A stretch of 64,000 bases of DNA, taken from NCBI RefSeq assembly GCF_932274485.2, contig NC_065884.2:40629540-40693539 (forward strand), in the 5' to 3' direction. The notes beneath the pieces were generated by a model that did no database searches, had not been told where the DNA came from, and saw nothing but the letters and a program-made list of their open reading frames with translations. Position numbers and translations under genes: made by a program. Shown here in pieces: positions 1 to 13,126 of this stretch. This DNA comes from Patella vulgata (lineage: Eukaryota; Mollusca; Gastropoda; Patellidae). Position 1 is the stretch's first letter. The number at the start of each line of letters is the position of its first letter.

Positions 1-98
1 GATGATTCCCGAAAAAATGTCTCTGTTTATTAAAACGATATTAAAGATACATTATGGGAGATTAGATAAAGAATTGGCAGTTCTCACTATAGTTAAAG
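1..98 (-). mobile_element. Short LINE fragment
   Basis: About 60 bases around 20-85 match the minus-strand LINE at 58030-58096; both share the word agatacattatgggag. In the 58-kb copy this stretch encodes part of the segment just before the reverse transcriptase. Here the frame is interrupted by stops, so it is a dead remnant. It is cut on the right by the element that starts near 99. Confidence 0.55.
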
Positions 99-1258
99 AT
101 AGGTTGCCAGGCAACAAAACATACGCCCATAGCAGCTAAATCGTCCAGGCAGTCAACATGAGTCGTCGACTCGTCGCATATTTTTACTTTTGTTGGTAAT
201 GAAACATTTATAATACACTAAAATCTGATTAAAAGTAACAACTCATTCAGTAATTATCAGAAAATAATTAGAATTTGTTTGGCCCATGCTAACATTTAGT
301 ATACAAAACATTTAATACCATGGATTTAGATGTTCAAGTTACCAAAAATCATTGAAAATCAATATACTTGTTTGTCAAAGTGATCAAGGGCCATAACTCT
401 GGCAGTAATTATCAGAAATCGCTGAAAATCAATAGGCTTCTTTGTCTCATGACCTTAAACAGTGTGTATAAATCTAAAGTCAATTGGATATTAACTTTGG
501 CCTCTAGAGCGCCCACAAGATATTTTGAAGTGATCAAGGGCCATAACTCTGCAGTATTTATTGGAAATCCCTGAAAATCAATAGGCTTCTTCGTCTCATG
601 ACCTTAAACACTGTGTATAAATCTAAAGTCAATCGGATATTAACTTTGGCCCCTACCACAAGATTTTTCAAAGTGATCTGCTGAAAATCAATAGGATTCT
701 TCGTCTTATGACTTTAAACACTGTGTATATATTTAATGTCAATCGGATATTAACTTTGGCCTCTAGAGCGTCCACAAGATTTTTCAAAGTGATCAAGGGC
801 CATAACTCTGGCAGTAATTATCGGAAATCGCTGAAAATCAATAGGCTTCTTCATCTCATGAACTTAAAGACTGTGTATAAATTTAAAGTTAATCGGATAT
901 TTGACATTGGCCCTTAGAGCGTCCACAAGATTTTTTGAAGTGATCAAGGGACATAACTCTGCCTGTAATTATCGGAAATTGCTGAAAATCAATAGGCTTC
1001 TTCGTTTCATGGCCTTACACACTGTGTATAAATTTAAGGTCAATCAGATATTAACTTTGGCCTCTAGAGCGTCAACAAGATTTTACAAAGTGATCAAGGA
1101 CCATAACTCTGGCAGTAATTATCAGAATGTGTATAAATTTAAAGTCAATCAGATATTAACTTTAGCCTCTAGAGTGTCCACAAGCAATTGTGGACGCCGG
1201 ACCGACGGACAGGGGCGACGACAATATACGACCACATTTCAATGTGGGCGTATAAAAA
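99..1258 (+). mobile_element. Hairpin-tail element H1 (head type a, ~150-bp tandem cargo)
   Basis: The 5' head begins aggttgccaggcaacaaaac, followed by tacgccca. The body is about six copies of a ~150-bp unit; the phrase 'gatcaagggccataactct' recurs at about 382, 532, 791, 941 and 1091. The tail reads gacaggggcgacgacaatat and then a stem-loop (about 1225-1254) ending gtgggcgtataaaaa. The tacgccca near the head is complementary to tgggcgta in the tail, giving subterminal inverted repeats. There is no coding capacity; short frames here are by-products of the repeat. The architecture resembles Helentron-derived HINEs or mollusc 'pearl' elements (inference). Confidence 0.75.
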
Positions 1259-2663
1259 GGCAGGAAAATATCGAAAAAATATATGAGATAACTTTGAACG
1301 GAACTAATATTTTTTGAATCAGATTGACCTCAGCCGTTCGAATATTTAGGTTAAATTTGTAAATTTTGAAAATTAAAGACATAAATTGTCCTGCAAACAA
1401 CTTTGTCGGCACGTAAAAGGTCAAAGGCGAAATTTTCAAACACCAAATTTCGACCTTGATCCCGGGCTATCCTGAAATGTATTAATTTCAGAAATAAGAG
1501 ACGTATTGAACATATTACGGCCTATTGTGTTTATTTTCACGTCCGTTCAAGTGGATTTGTCACTGTTCTTCATAGTCAATTCCCAATGGAGACCATCAGT
1601 TGACCGAAATCAAAATTCTGTTCTGAACGTTTTTTAGGCATTCCTTCAAGGATTCAGAAAATGTAACTCCCATGTCTGTAAGTATAATATCGCAAAAGCC
1701 TCAGGGATTTTTTACATTTCAAGATGGTGGCACTTCCGGTTCGATCGATAGGCTTCATATTTTGTGTAAGCATCATTAATTTCTTATCTAGTATAGAAAA
1801 AAATTTCCAGGGCAATCGCAACTATATTTTGTTGATTTCTTTTAAAAGTTTGATCCTTATTTTCTCAAAGGGGAGATAACTTAGAAAATTTCTAATGACT
1901 TCGTTGAAGTTGGATCAACCAGGTCTACTTACATTCTTAATTTATGAAACTCGTACTAAGTAATATTCAAGAAGTTATCATGTTGGTTTTACTTCCGGGA
2001 TGAACTGTCAATGACGTAATATTTGAATTTCGAAAATAGAAAATAGCAGATTTAAAGTAAATGTTTTAAGGTACTCAAAGAAAAAAGAATTAGTAAAATA
2101 GATCACAAAATCTATGCTGATATCTAATGGTATCGTTGAAGTTGAGTCAATGAGATCTACATACATTCCAAATTTCTTGAAAATCGTACCAATATTAAAG
2201 AAGTTGTCAGTTTGGTTTTACTTCCGGAACGAAATGTCACTTTAATAAATGAATTGGCCAATAACTGACAGTTATAACGAGATATATTTCAACAATGCAT
2301 CACTTCATGTCGAATGTTACTGATGTTGTCAAGAATGTTAAAAACAAAGAGGAATTATTAAAATCGTCCAAAAAGGCGCCGAGTTATAACGAGAAACATT
2401 TCAACCGCTTAACATTTTATATGTTGCAGAGAACGTTTCGTTACCAATCGATTTTAGTAAAACTTTCAAAATGAGAAACTATTGTCCAACTTAATCGTTC
2501 GCGATCAACATTTGACATGATTTCGAATGTCTGCAGTTTTTTTTAATAAATAAATTGAATAACGTGAATCTAACAAAAGCAAAATCAGTTAAAATCTGAC
2601 CGGGTTAAAAAAGGAAATGTTTTAAACAGACATCACTTCACGTCAGGTGTAACTGCTTTTGTC
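1259..2663. repeat. Dispersed ~1.2-kb repeat R1, copy A
   Basis: Starting at aaaaaggcaggaaaatatcg, this non-coding stretch closely matches 6886-7850 and, from about 1470, also 8842-9600. Landmarks shared by the copies include ttttttaggcattccttcaa and caagatggtggcacttccgg. In copy A a second ~230-bp submodule (1890-2350) carries two diverged versions of a segment with acttccgg and gaaatgtca. No open frame of note. 2360-2663 shows nothing else recognisable. Confidence 0.65.
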
Positions 2664-5600
2664 AACCAGCAGCTGCCATGCAGGATACGCCAACATTTTC
2701 GAGAGATGGATAGAGAACAAGCTAACAAGAAAGTGATTTTTCCTACAATTTTGGGCCGATTTTCACGAAATTCAAACTCAGTCGTCCTTAGGGTGTAACA
2801 GTGATATAATAATACGTTTTTTTAAATTGGATAAAAATTATGACCTTTATAGGTTCCACAAGCTAAAAACGCGATTTTTCGTACAATCAGGGGCCATAAT
2901 TCAGGAAGTTACGGTCCGATATGCGCGAATATCGAAAGGAACCGAGATCTTTCGGTTATAAACTTACATTTCAAGTTTCAACAAAATTGGATAAAAATTG
3001 TGACCTCTATAGGGTCCACAACCTTGATATACCATATTTTTACGCTATTTGAGAACGAACGGCAGCCATTTTGTCTGTCAATTTTGGGGTGATTTTCACA
3101 AAATTCGAACTCAGCTATCCTTAGGGTGTAAGAGTGATATAATAATAGGTTTTTTTAAATCAGATAAAAATTATGACCTCTATAGGGTCCACAAGCTAAA
3201 AACGTGATTTTTTGTACAATCAGGGGCCATAATTCAGTAAGTTACGGTCCGATATGCGCGAATATTGAAAGGAACCAAGATCTTTGTGTTATAAACTTAC
3301 ATTTCAAGTTTCAACAAAATCGGATAAAAATTGTGACCTCTATAGGGTCCACAACCTTGATATACCATATTTTTACGCTATTTAAGAACGAACGGCAGCC
3401 ATTTTGTCTGTCAATATTGGGCCGATTTTCACGAAATTCGAACTCAGTCGTCCTTAGGGTGTAACGGTGATATAATTATATGTTTTTTTAAATCGGATAA
3501 AAATTATGACCTCTATAGGGTCCACAAGCTAAAAACGCGATTTTTTGTACAATCAGGGGCCATAATTCAGGAAGTTACGGTCCGATATGCGCGAATTATT
3601 GAAAGGAACCGAGATCTTTGGGTTATGAACTTACATTTCAAGTTTCAACAAAATCGGATAAAAATTGTGACCTCTATAGGGTCCACAACCTTGATATACC
3701 ATATTTTTACGCAATTTGAGAACGAACGGCGGCCATTTTGTCTGTCAATTTTGGGCCGATTTCCACGAAATTCGAACTCAGTCGTCCTTAGGGTGTAACA
3801 GTGATATAATAAGTTTTTTTAAATCGGATAAAAATTATGACCTCTATAGGGTCCACAAGCTAAAAACGTGATTTTTTGTACAATCAGGGGCCATAATTCA
3901 GGAAGTTACGGTCAGATATGCGCGAATTATTGAAAGGAACCGAGATCTTTGGGTTATAAACTTACATTTCAAGTTTCAACAAAATCGGATAAAAATTGTG
4001 ACCTCTATAGGGTCCACAACCTTGATATACCATATTTTTACGCTATTTGAGAACGAACGGCAGCCATTTTGTCTGTCAATTTTGGGGTGATTTTCACAAA
4101 ATTCGATCTCAGCTATCCTTAGGGTGTAAGAGTGATATAATAATAGTTTTTTTTAAATAAGATAAAAATTATGACCTCTATAGGGTCCACAAGCTAAAAA
4201 CGTGATTTTTTGTACAATCAGGGGCCATAATTCAGTAAGTTACGGTCCGATATGCGCGAATATTGAAAGGAACCGAGATCTTTGTGTTATAAACTTACAT
4301 TTCAAGTTTCAACAAAATCGGATAAAAATTGTGACCTCTATAGGGTCCACAACCTTGATATACCATATTTTTACGCTATTTAAGAACGAACGGCAGCCAT
4401 TTTGTCTGTCAATATTGGGCCGATTTTCACGAAATTGGAACTCAGTCGTCCTTAGGGTGTAACGGTGATATAATTATACGTTTTTTTAAATCGGATAAAA
4501 ATTATGACCTCTATAGGGTCCACAAGCTAAAAACGCGATTTTTTGTACAATCAGGGGCCATAATTCAGGAAGTTACGGTCCGATATGCGCGAATTATTGA
4601 AAGGAACCGAGATCTTTGGGTTATAAACTTACATTTCAAGTTTCAACAAAATCGGATAAAAATTGTGACCTCTATAGGGTCCACAACCTTGATATACCAT
4701 ATTTTTACGCTATTTGAGAACGAACGGCGGCCATTTTGTCTGTCAATTTTGGGCCGATTTCCACGAAATTCGAACTCAGTCGTCCTTAGGGTGTAACAGT
4801 GATATAATAAGTTTTTTTTAAATCGGATAAAAATTATGACCTCTATAGGATCCACAAGCTAAAAACGTGATTTTTTGTACAATCAGGGGCCATAATTCAG
4901 GAAGTTACGGTCCGATATGCGCGAATTATTGAAAGGAACCGAGATCTTTGGGTTATAAACTTACATTTCAAGTTTCAACAAAATCGGATAAAAATTGTGA
5001 CCTCTATAGGGTCCACAACCTTGATATACCATATTCTTATGCTATTTGAGAACGAACGGCGGCCATTTTGTCTGTCAATTTTGGGCCGATTTTCACGAAA
5101 TTCGAACTCAGTCGTCCTTAGGGTGTAACGGTGATATATTAATACGTTTTTTTAAATCGGATAAAAATTATGACCTCTATAGGGTCCACAAGCCAAAAAC
5201 GTGATTTTTCGTACAATCAGGGGCCATAATTCAGGAAGTTATGGTCCGATATGCACGAATATCGAAAGGAACCAAGATCTTTGGGTTATAAACTTACATT
5301 TCAAGTTTCAACAAAATCGGATAAAAATTGTGACCTCTATAACCTTGATATACCATATTTCTACGCTATTTGAGAATGAACGGTGACCATGTTGTCTGTC
5401 AATTTTGGACCGATTTTCACGAAATTTGAACTCAGCCGTCCTTAGGGTGTAACAGTGATATAATAATATGTTTTTTTAAATCGGATAAAAATTATGACCT
5501 CTATAGGGTCCACAAGTTGAAAAACGTGATTTTTCGTACAATCAGGGGCCATAGTTCAGGAAGTTATTGCTCGATATGCGAGAATATCGAAAGGAACCGA

Positions 5601-6811
5601 GATCTTTGGGTTATAAACTTACATTTCAAGTTTCAACAAAATCGGATAAAAATTGTGACCTCTATAGGGTCCACAACCTTGATATATACCATATTTTTAC
5701 GCTATTTGAGAACTAAGGCGGCCATTTTGTCTGTCAGTTTTGGGCCGATTTTCACGAAATTCGAACTCAGCCATCCTTAGGGTGTAACTATGATATAATA
5801 ATACAGTTTTTTTAATCGGATAAAAATTATGACCTCTATAGGGTCCACAAGCTAAAAACGCGATTTTTTGTACAATCCGGAGCCATAATTCAGGAAGTTT
5901 AGGTCTGATATGCACGAATATCGAAAGGAACCAAGATCTTTGGGTTATAAACTTATATTTCAAGTTTCAACAAAATCAGATAAAAATTGTGACCTCTATA
6001 GGGTCCACAACCTTGATATACCATATTTTTACGTTTGAGAACGAACGGCGGCCATTTTGTCTATCAATTTTGGGCCGATTTTCACGAAATTCGAACTCAG
6101 CTGTCCTTGGGGTGTAACGGTGATATAATAATACGGTTTTTTAAATCGGATAAAAATTATGACCTCTATTGGGTCCACAAGCTAAAACACGATTTTTCGT
6201 ACAATCAGGGGCCATAATTCAGGAAGTTACGGTCCGATATGCGCGAATATACCATATATACCATATTTTTACGCTATTTGAGAACGAACGGCGGACATTT
6301 TGTCTGTCAATTTTGGGACGATTTTCACGAAATTCGAACTCAGTCGTCCTTAGGGTGTAACGGTGATATAATAATACGGTTTTTTAAATCAGATAAAAAT
6401 TATGACCTCTATAGGGTCCACAAGCTAAAAACACGATTTTTCGTACAATCAGGGGCCATAATTCAGGAAGTTACAGTCCAATATGCGCGAATATCAAAAG
6501 GAACCGAGATCTTTGGGTTATAAACTTACATGTCAAGTTTAAACCAAATCGGATAAAAATTGTGACCTCTACAGTGTTCACAAGCTAAAAACGTGATTTT
6601 TCGTACAATCAGGGGCCATAATCCATGAAGTTACAGTCCGATACATGCCAATATCGAAAGGAACCGAGATCTTTGGGTGATAAACCTATATTTCAAGTTT
6701 TATTGAAATCGGATAAAAATTGTGACCTGTAGACTGTTCACAAACAATTGTGGACGGACAGACAGGGGCGACGACAATATACGTCCGCATGAAAATGTGG
6801 GCGTATAAAAA
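2664..6811 (+). mobile_element. Hairpin-tail element H2 (head type b, 332-bp dimeric cargo)
   Basis: The head begins aaccagcagctgccatgcag; other type-b copies read aaccagcggctgccaggcag. The body is about eleven copies of a ~332-bp unit (the phrase aaccttgatatacc starts near 3021, 3354, 3688, 4019, 4352, 4686 and 5018). Each unit is a dimer of two ~166-bp halves, and both halves end in a version of 'ggataaaaattRtgacctct' followed by atagggtccacaa. The tail is gacaggggcgacgacaatat plus the stem-loop at 6777-6807 and gtgggcgtataaaaa, nearly the same as H1. The many 60-95 codon open frames inside are repeats of one another and not genes. Confidence 0.8.
3021..5017 (+). repeat. Higher-order repeat: ~998-bp trimer duplicated inside H2
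   Basis: Three consecutive 332-bp units (3021-4018) are followed by three more (4019-5017) that match unit for unit. Unit-specific variants recur exactly 998 bp apart: ttttggggtgattttcacaa at about 3082 and 4080, and ttgtgttataaactt at about 3283 and 4281. This is the pattern of unequal exchange or slippage by a three-unit register, as in higher-order satellites. Confidence 0.75.
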
Positions 6812-7850
6812 TTGAATCAAGCCATTTATAAACGGAACGGATGAGAAAATAAAATGAAAATGGCAGGAAAGAACTAAAAAAAGGCAGGGAAATATCGAAA
6901 AATTAAATGAGATAACTTTGAACGGAATTAATATTTTTTGAATCAGCTGTTCGAATATTTAGGTTAAATTTGTAAATTTTGAAAATTAAAGACATAAAAT
7001 GTCCTGTAAACAACTTTGTCGTCACGGCACGTAATTAATATTTTTTTAATCAGCTGTTCGAATATTTAGGTTAAATTTGTAAATTTTGAAAATTAAAGAC
7101 ATAAAATGTCCTGTAAACAACTTTGTCGGCACGGCACGTAAAATGTCAAAGGCGAAATTCGGAATTTTGAAATTTTGAAACACCAAAAATTCGACCTTGA
7201 TCCCGAGCTATCCTGAAATGTATTAATTTCAGACATAAGGGACGCATTGAACATATTACGGCCAATTGTGTTTATTTTCACGTTGTTAAAGTGGATTTTT
7301 CACTGTTCTTCATAGTCAATTCCAAATGGAGACCATCAGTTGACCGAAATCAAAATTCTGTTCTGAACGTTTTTTAGGCATTCCTTCAAGGATTCAGAAA
7401 AAGTAACTCCCATGTCTGTAAGTATAGTATCGCAAAATCCTGAAGGATTTTTCACGTTTCAAGATGGTGGCACTTCCGGTTGCATCGATAGACTTCATAT
7501 TTTGTGTACTCATCAGGAATTCTTCATCTAGTACAGAAAAAAAATTTCAAGGCAATCTGACCTATATTTAGTTGATTTTTTTTTAAACTTTGATCCTTAA
7601 TTTCTCCAAGGGGAGATAAGTTAGGACATATCTAAAATGGTATTGTTGAAGTTGGGTCAATGCAAACTACATACATACCAAATTTCGTGAAAATCGTACC
7701 AATATTAAAGAACTGTTTTACTTCCTGGATGAAATGTCAGTGACGTAATTTTCGAAATTCAAAAATCAGAAATAGCAGATTTGAAGTAAATATTTCAAGG
7801 TACTCAAAGAAAAAAAATTAGTAACATCGGTCACAGGGTTATGGGTATGT
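6812..7850. repeat. Dispersed repeat R1, copy B
   Basis: From 6886 this matches copy A (1253 onward) almost base for base. A 104-bp segment is tandemly doubled at about 6932-7140: agctgttcgaatatttaggt occurs twice, each time followed by aaacaactttgtcg. Non-coding. Confidence 0.65.
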
Positions 7851-8841
7851 AGGTCAATTTATTCGTTCGTAAAATTCGGTGATTTCGGATTCGTAAAACG
7901 TTTTGAAAATATATTTTCAAAATACGATAGGCCAAAATGCAACCTTGATCCAAGGCCAAAAATTGAAAATCCAAGGCCAAGTCATGAATTATGATAATAT
8001 TATCAATCAGCTAAGTTTTTAATATGTACATGTAGGCCTAATGTATTATAAATCTGTTTATTGTAGATCTTTATTACTTTTACAAAAATAATGCATCCTT
8101 ACAGTGGGGGGGGGGGGGATAAAATTCTTATCGTACCATGATTAGTATGGAAATCCCCCGAAACGTGACGTCAGAGCGGTATTTTCCCGCAAGTATCTCC
8201 CGTACATAAACGGTAATTGCGCTTATATTTGGATAACTTTTGAGTCAGATTATTTGCATATATTGAGGTCGATATCAAAGTATTATAATACAATCGCTAT
8301 TAATATATTTAACTGAAAAAGTAATCCAAAATCACGGATTGCAAGTCGGCTAATTTTCAGTCAATGGCTTCCGATTTCACGCTAAAGTCACGTGGCATTA
8401 AATGTTTACTCTTCGCTGGAGAAATGTACTCAGATACCATTACAATATACTTTATTTAATCACAAACACACATATTAGTATTACCGTAATACAAGTTTCC
8501 GGTCAAATTCAGCCAATCATGAGATCGATTTATGAATCGGAAGTGAAGGGTTTACATCCCTTTGAAAGTGAAACTAGTATTTGGCATGTGGCCATTTTCC
8601 GTGAGAAATTTCCTCCCGTACGGTAGATCGGGAGAAAGGTCGTGAATCCGTGAGTCTCAGAAAAAACAGGCTAGTTGACACGTCTGATTTCAATGCCGAT
8701 TATCGATAGTAAAAATAACTATCGATACCATGCTCTAATCGGCGACCATATATGGCCGTGGATATTTAAAAATCGGCCACGAATCTGCGGCCAAATTCTA
8801 AAATTCGGAGGCCATGGCCCCCGAAGCCAACGGCAGTGTCG
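7851..8841. other. Unassigned spacer
   Basis: No gene, tRNA or recognised element. It includes a G-run at about 8105-8119 and a stretch (8150-8840) richer in CG dinucleotides than its surroundings. The homology to the R1 copies stops near 7850 and resumes near 8842, so 7860-8841 may be an insertion into an R1 copy. Confidence 0.4.
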
Positions 8842-9600
8842 AACCCTGCTTGAAATGTATTAATTTCAGAAATAGGAGACACATTGAACATACTAAGGCC
8901 TATTGTGTTTATTTACAAGCCCGTTAATGTAGATTTTTCACTATTTTTCATATTCACTTCAAAATAGTGACCATCAGTTGACCTAAATCAAATTTCTGCT
9001 CTGAACGTTTTTTAGGCATTCCTTCAAGGATTCAGAAAATGTAACTCCCATGTCTGTAAGTATAATATCGCAAAAGCCTTAGGGACTTTTCATGTTTCAA
9101 GATGGTGGCACTTCCGCTTGTATCGATAGACTTCATATTTTGTGTATGCATCAGGAATTCCTCAGCCAGTACAGAAAAAAAAATTCAAGACAATCTGCTC
9201 TATATTTAGTCTATTTTTTTTTTAAAACTTTGACCCTTAATTTCTCCAAGGGGAGATAATTTAGAAAATTTCTAATGACATATTTCAAGTCGCACTGGCC
9301 AGATCTACTTATATTCCAAATTCTATGAGAATTGAGCAACTATTAAAAAAGTTGTCAAATTAGTCTTAATTTCCGGAAAGAAATCACAGCGAAGAATTTT
9401 CGAAATTCGAAAATCTAAAATTGCTGGTGAAAATGCCTTATGTCTAGGTACTCAAATTAGTCTTAATTTCCGGAAAGAAATCACAGCGAAGAATTTTCGA
9501 AATTCGAAAATCTAAAATTGCGGGTGAAAATGCCTTATGTCTAGGTACTCAAAGAACCGATAAACAACAAAGTTACGACCATGCATTGTTAGTTTTTTCG
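8842..9600. repeat. Dispersed repeat R1, copy C, with internal 94-bp doubling
   Basis: The match to copies A and B begins at tgaaatgtattaatttcaga. A ~94-bp unit beginning attagtcttaatttccgg is tandemly doubled at about 9359-9545; only one or two bases differ between the halves, so this doubling is recent. Non-coding. Confidence 0.65.
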
Positions 9601-9659
9601 TTTGTAAAATTTGGTATTTTCAAATTCTTAAAACGTTTTGAAAATATATTTCAACAATA

Positions 9660-9928
9660 CTCACCACCCTTTTTTTTTTTTTGGGGGGGGGGGGGGTAGG
9701 TCAAAATTTCAGAAACATCCTATGGTTAGATTCTGAGAAAAATTGATTAGCAGAAAATACACACACACACAAAAAAAAATAATAATAATCTTGAAAGAAA
9801 CAATAATCTTTCATATGAAATCTTAATAACAAAAATAATAATCTTAACAAAAACAATAGTGTTCACACAAGCTGTACAGTGTGAAATCTTAATAATAATC
9901 TTAACAAAAACAATCGTGTGAAACCCTA
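9660..9928. repeat. Low-complexity stretch
   Basis: Runs of T followed by G (about 9668-9697), a short CA/AAT microsatellite (9759-9790) and imperfect short repeats of aataataatcttaac. Nothing coding. Confidence 0.6.
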
Positions 9929-11120
9929 ACTAGAACTGCGACGCAGTAATGATGGGTTTCACTGGTGCCACGTTACCCTTGAACTTTTGTCACTTCCGAT
10001 ACCAATGAAAACGTTCAACAGATTTCCACATACATGTAAGCATTGCACACGTGTTATAAAATAGTCACAGAATCAACCAAATCCAGCAATATTAATACCA
10101 TTAATACATTTGTTACCAGGTGTTACATGTCAAAAAAATGATCCTGACAAAATTTGTTACTAACTTACAAGAAAGTTAGCTGATTTTCTAATGGGAAATT
10201 AAAATGCGCAAAAAATCGTTAAAAGTGAACCTGACAAAACTGGTTATTTGTCGACAAGGGAAGATGCTAGAAGCGATTTTTGGACAAGAATATGATCGTA
10301 TTGATCCAATCTATACACCCATTGGAATCAAATATCATAATATTAATCGAATAATAAATATAACCCACTTCAAAAACATCTTTGTTTTGAAGGCTAAAAA
10401 TACAGTTTTTGCCAAAATGACATTACTTCCGGTGATAATGAAAATGCTAAATTAGTTCTATGAAATCATAAATGGCATAAGGTTAAATAAGGATCACATG
10501 TGTGAACATTTTTATGAAAATCGGTAATAACTGACACTTTTATGGACCAAAAACCATGAAAAGTGACTTGTAGAAAATTGTCTACATGTATTTCTCTGCA
10601 ACCATACAAGTTAGAAACCATTTTGTGGTACAATGTATCTGTATGATCGTATGGGTTTATTCTATTTGTTGATTTGAATCAAATATTATAATTTTAGAAA
10701 CATTACAAATAAGAATCATTTGAATAAAATATCTGTTTTTAAGGCTAAAAATACAGTTTTTGCCCAAATGATATCATTTCCGGTGACCATAAAAATGTTA
10801 AATTGGTTTGACCTAGTCAAAATTGGCATAAGGCATCAAATGGTAAAAAAACAACTGAAAATCAAATAATAATTGACTCCTTTTACAGGCAAAATAATGT
10901 GAAAAGTGACGCATGCAAAATTGCCTATTTCTCGTCAACTGCACATTTTACAAACTAATTTTCACATACATTCTCTGCGTATGGATTATTGCTACTAGTT
11001 TATGAAAGTTACGAAGAAATATTTTAAAATATGAAGACGCTGAATGGTTTCAAAATAGCTTAATTTTACACTTTTTTTCACCTTTTAATTGAAATAGCCT
11101 GAAAACGAAATCGAAATTAA
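9929..11120 (+). repeat. Tandem array S3, copy 1 (~330-bp units) with shared head
   Basis: The head at 9929 starts ctagaactgcgacgcagtaa and recurs at 13127. About three ~330-bp degenerate units follow, each carrying gaaaatcg, an acttttatggaccaaaaacc-like phrase, aagtgac, tctctgcaac, acaagttagaaaccatttt and aggctaaaaatacagttttt. Frames inside are short and repeat-derived. The head-plus-array layout recalls the hairpin-tail elements, but no tail hairpin was found. Confidence 0.65.
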
Positions 11121-11506
11121 AAAACTAAGTCCGATGTTTTGTTCACCTTTGCATGGTGCATCCTTTTGGTAATATAATATTTGCTTTCAAAAAGTGGTCA
11201 AAATTATAGTTTTTGTTAATATTATGTCACTTTCGGTGCCGACAGATAACTCTATCGGTAACAAAAAAAATGACATTTTGGAAAAAGGAGCATCTGAACT
11301 TTGTTTTAAACAAATCGAACAATAAATAATCAATCTAGGAGTGAAAAACTGAATTAGCCAATGGCGGCCAAGCAAAATTATCTAATTCAGACGACCCTTT
11401 AATCCTTTCTAAAATACCATCAAAAAATATAAATAAAAAAGTTTTCTGTATACATTTAAATTTTCAAAATTTGGCACTTAATATTTTCAAAGATTCGTTG
11501 AAAATC
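11121..11506. other. Unassigned spacer
   Basis: AT-rich sequence between the S3 array and element H3. No gene or element recognised. Confidence 0.4.
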
Positions 11507-12270
11507 AACCAGCGGCTGCCAGGCAAGATACGCCCACATTTTGTAAGAGATGGATAGAGAACAAGCTAAAAACAAACGCGATTTTTTGTATAATCAGGGG
11601 CAATAATCCAGAAAGTTATGGCCTGAAATGTGCAAATATCAAAAGGGACAGAGATCTTGGGATATAAAGATATGTTTTAAGTTTCATCAAAATCGGATAA
11701 AAATTGTGACCTCTAGAGGGTCCACGAGTCCACAACCTTTGTATTACACACTTCTACACAATTTGCGTACAAAGAGCGGCCATGTTGTCGGGAAGTTTCA
11801 TTTTGATTTTCCCGAAATTCAAATCCAACCTTCATTATGGTGGAATGGTGATGCATTTAAACGGTTTTTAAAATCGGAAAAAAATTGTGACCTCTAGAGA
11901 ATCCGTTAGCTAAAAATGTGATTTTTCGAACAATCTGGGGCCATAATCCAGAAAGTTAAGTTTGGGTATCCTTGATTATCAAAAGGAACCAAGATCTTAG
12001 TGTGTAATGGTGATATATTCACACGTTTTTTTTAAATCAGATAATAGTTGTGACCTCTTCAGGAACCACAAGCTAAAAACAGGATTTTTTGTTCAATCAA
12101 GGGCCATAATTCAGGAAGTTACAATCCGATATACGCGAATATAAAAAGGAACCGAGATCTTAGGGTGATAAACCTATATTTCAAGTTTCATTGAAATCGG
12201 ATAAAAATTGTGACCTGTAGAGTGTTCAAACAATTGTGGACAGACAGGGGCGGCAACAATATACGTCCAC
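11507..12270 (+). mobile_element. Hairpin-tail element H3 (type b, 3' end lost)
   Basis: The head aaccagcggctgccaggca is followed by agatacgcccacattttg and then divergent 166-bp half-units like those in H2 ('ataaaaattgtgacctctag'). The tail gacaggggcggcaacaatat is followed by acgtccac and then replaced by the LINE fragment beginning near 12271, so the terminal stem-loop is missing. Confidence 0.7.
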
Positions 12271-12860
12271 TTCTCGATTAGATAACTTTAATTCACTTTT
12301 AGTTGGTTTACCTTTTAAGCTGATAGATAAATTACAAAAAGTACAGAATACTGCAGCTAGACTTGTTACTTTAACTAAGAAATGTGACCACATAACTCCT
12401 GTTTTATATTTATATTTACACTGGTTACCTGTTAAATATCAAATTGATTTTAAGATTTTATTACTTACTTTTAAATGTTTAAATAATTTAGCTCCTGTTT
12501 ACCTCTTGGATCTTTTAGAACTTTATACACCTGGCCGAACATTACGTTCGTCAGATAAATTACTTTTAAAGCCCAAAACTGTTCAATTAGTCTTTCATGG
12601 TCAGCGCTCTTTTAGTTATCAAGCGCCTGTTTTATGGAATAATCTACCATTTAGTTTAAGATGTTGTACATCTCTATATTCTTTTAAAAAACAACTTAAA
12701 ACACATTTATTAAATCAGGCTTTTAACTGACTCTGTATACAATTGTTAACATGTCCATAATCTTGTTGTTTATTTATGATTACATTGTCACTTTGTAAAG
12801 TGCCCCTGAACATGTTATATGAAAGGGCGCACTATAAATATGCTGTAATAATAATAATAA
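12271..12860 (+). mobile_element. 5'-truncated LINE, C-terminus of reverse transcriptase protein plus 3' tail
   Basis: An open frame to the TGA at 12728 encodes about 150 residues typical of the C-terminal part of CR1/L2-like LINE ORF2: RLDNFNSLLVGLP, then KVQNTAARLVT, LHWLPVKYQIDFKILLLTF, LAPVYL, GQRSFSYQAPVLWNNLP and SLYSFKKQLKTHL. This region follows the reverse transcriptase fingers and palm. The 3' region runs to gcgcactataaatatgctg and a taa/aat microsatellite (12847-12860), the usual end of such LINEs. The frame is intact, implying a fairly young insertion. It landed in the tail of H3. It lacks the catalytic domains and cannot move alone. Confidence 0.8.
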
Positions 12861-13126
12861 AAATCAAAAGTAGCATAGCTATGTCCCCTGTCTACGGCTA
12901 TGTAAAAATGCATCATATATTAAAATCCGATGATTATTGTTAATAATACGGCAATATTTAAAAAAAACAACAACTTTGGTGATTTCAGACATTTCGAATT
13001 GTCGCAGAACTTTAGAAATAGCTTTAAAATTTAAGTCAAACCCAATTTCCCAGTGAATCCGAAGACATCGAATTGATCCGACAAGTAGTTTCTGAGATAT
13101 GCTCAAATGGAAAAATAATAAGAAGA

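Noticed and set aside
3204-6523. Many 60-95 codon open frames across the 332-bp array
   Set aside because: They are the same frame repeated with the satellite unit, carry no domain and are shared with non-coding copies elsewhere.
2664-6811. CRISPR-like array
   Set aside because: Whole units are repeated with no unique spacers, and the genome is animal; it is a satellite.
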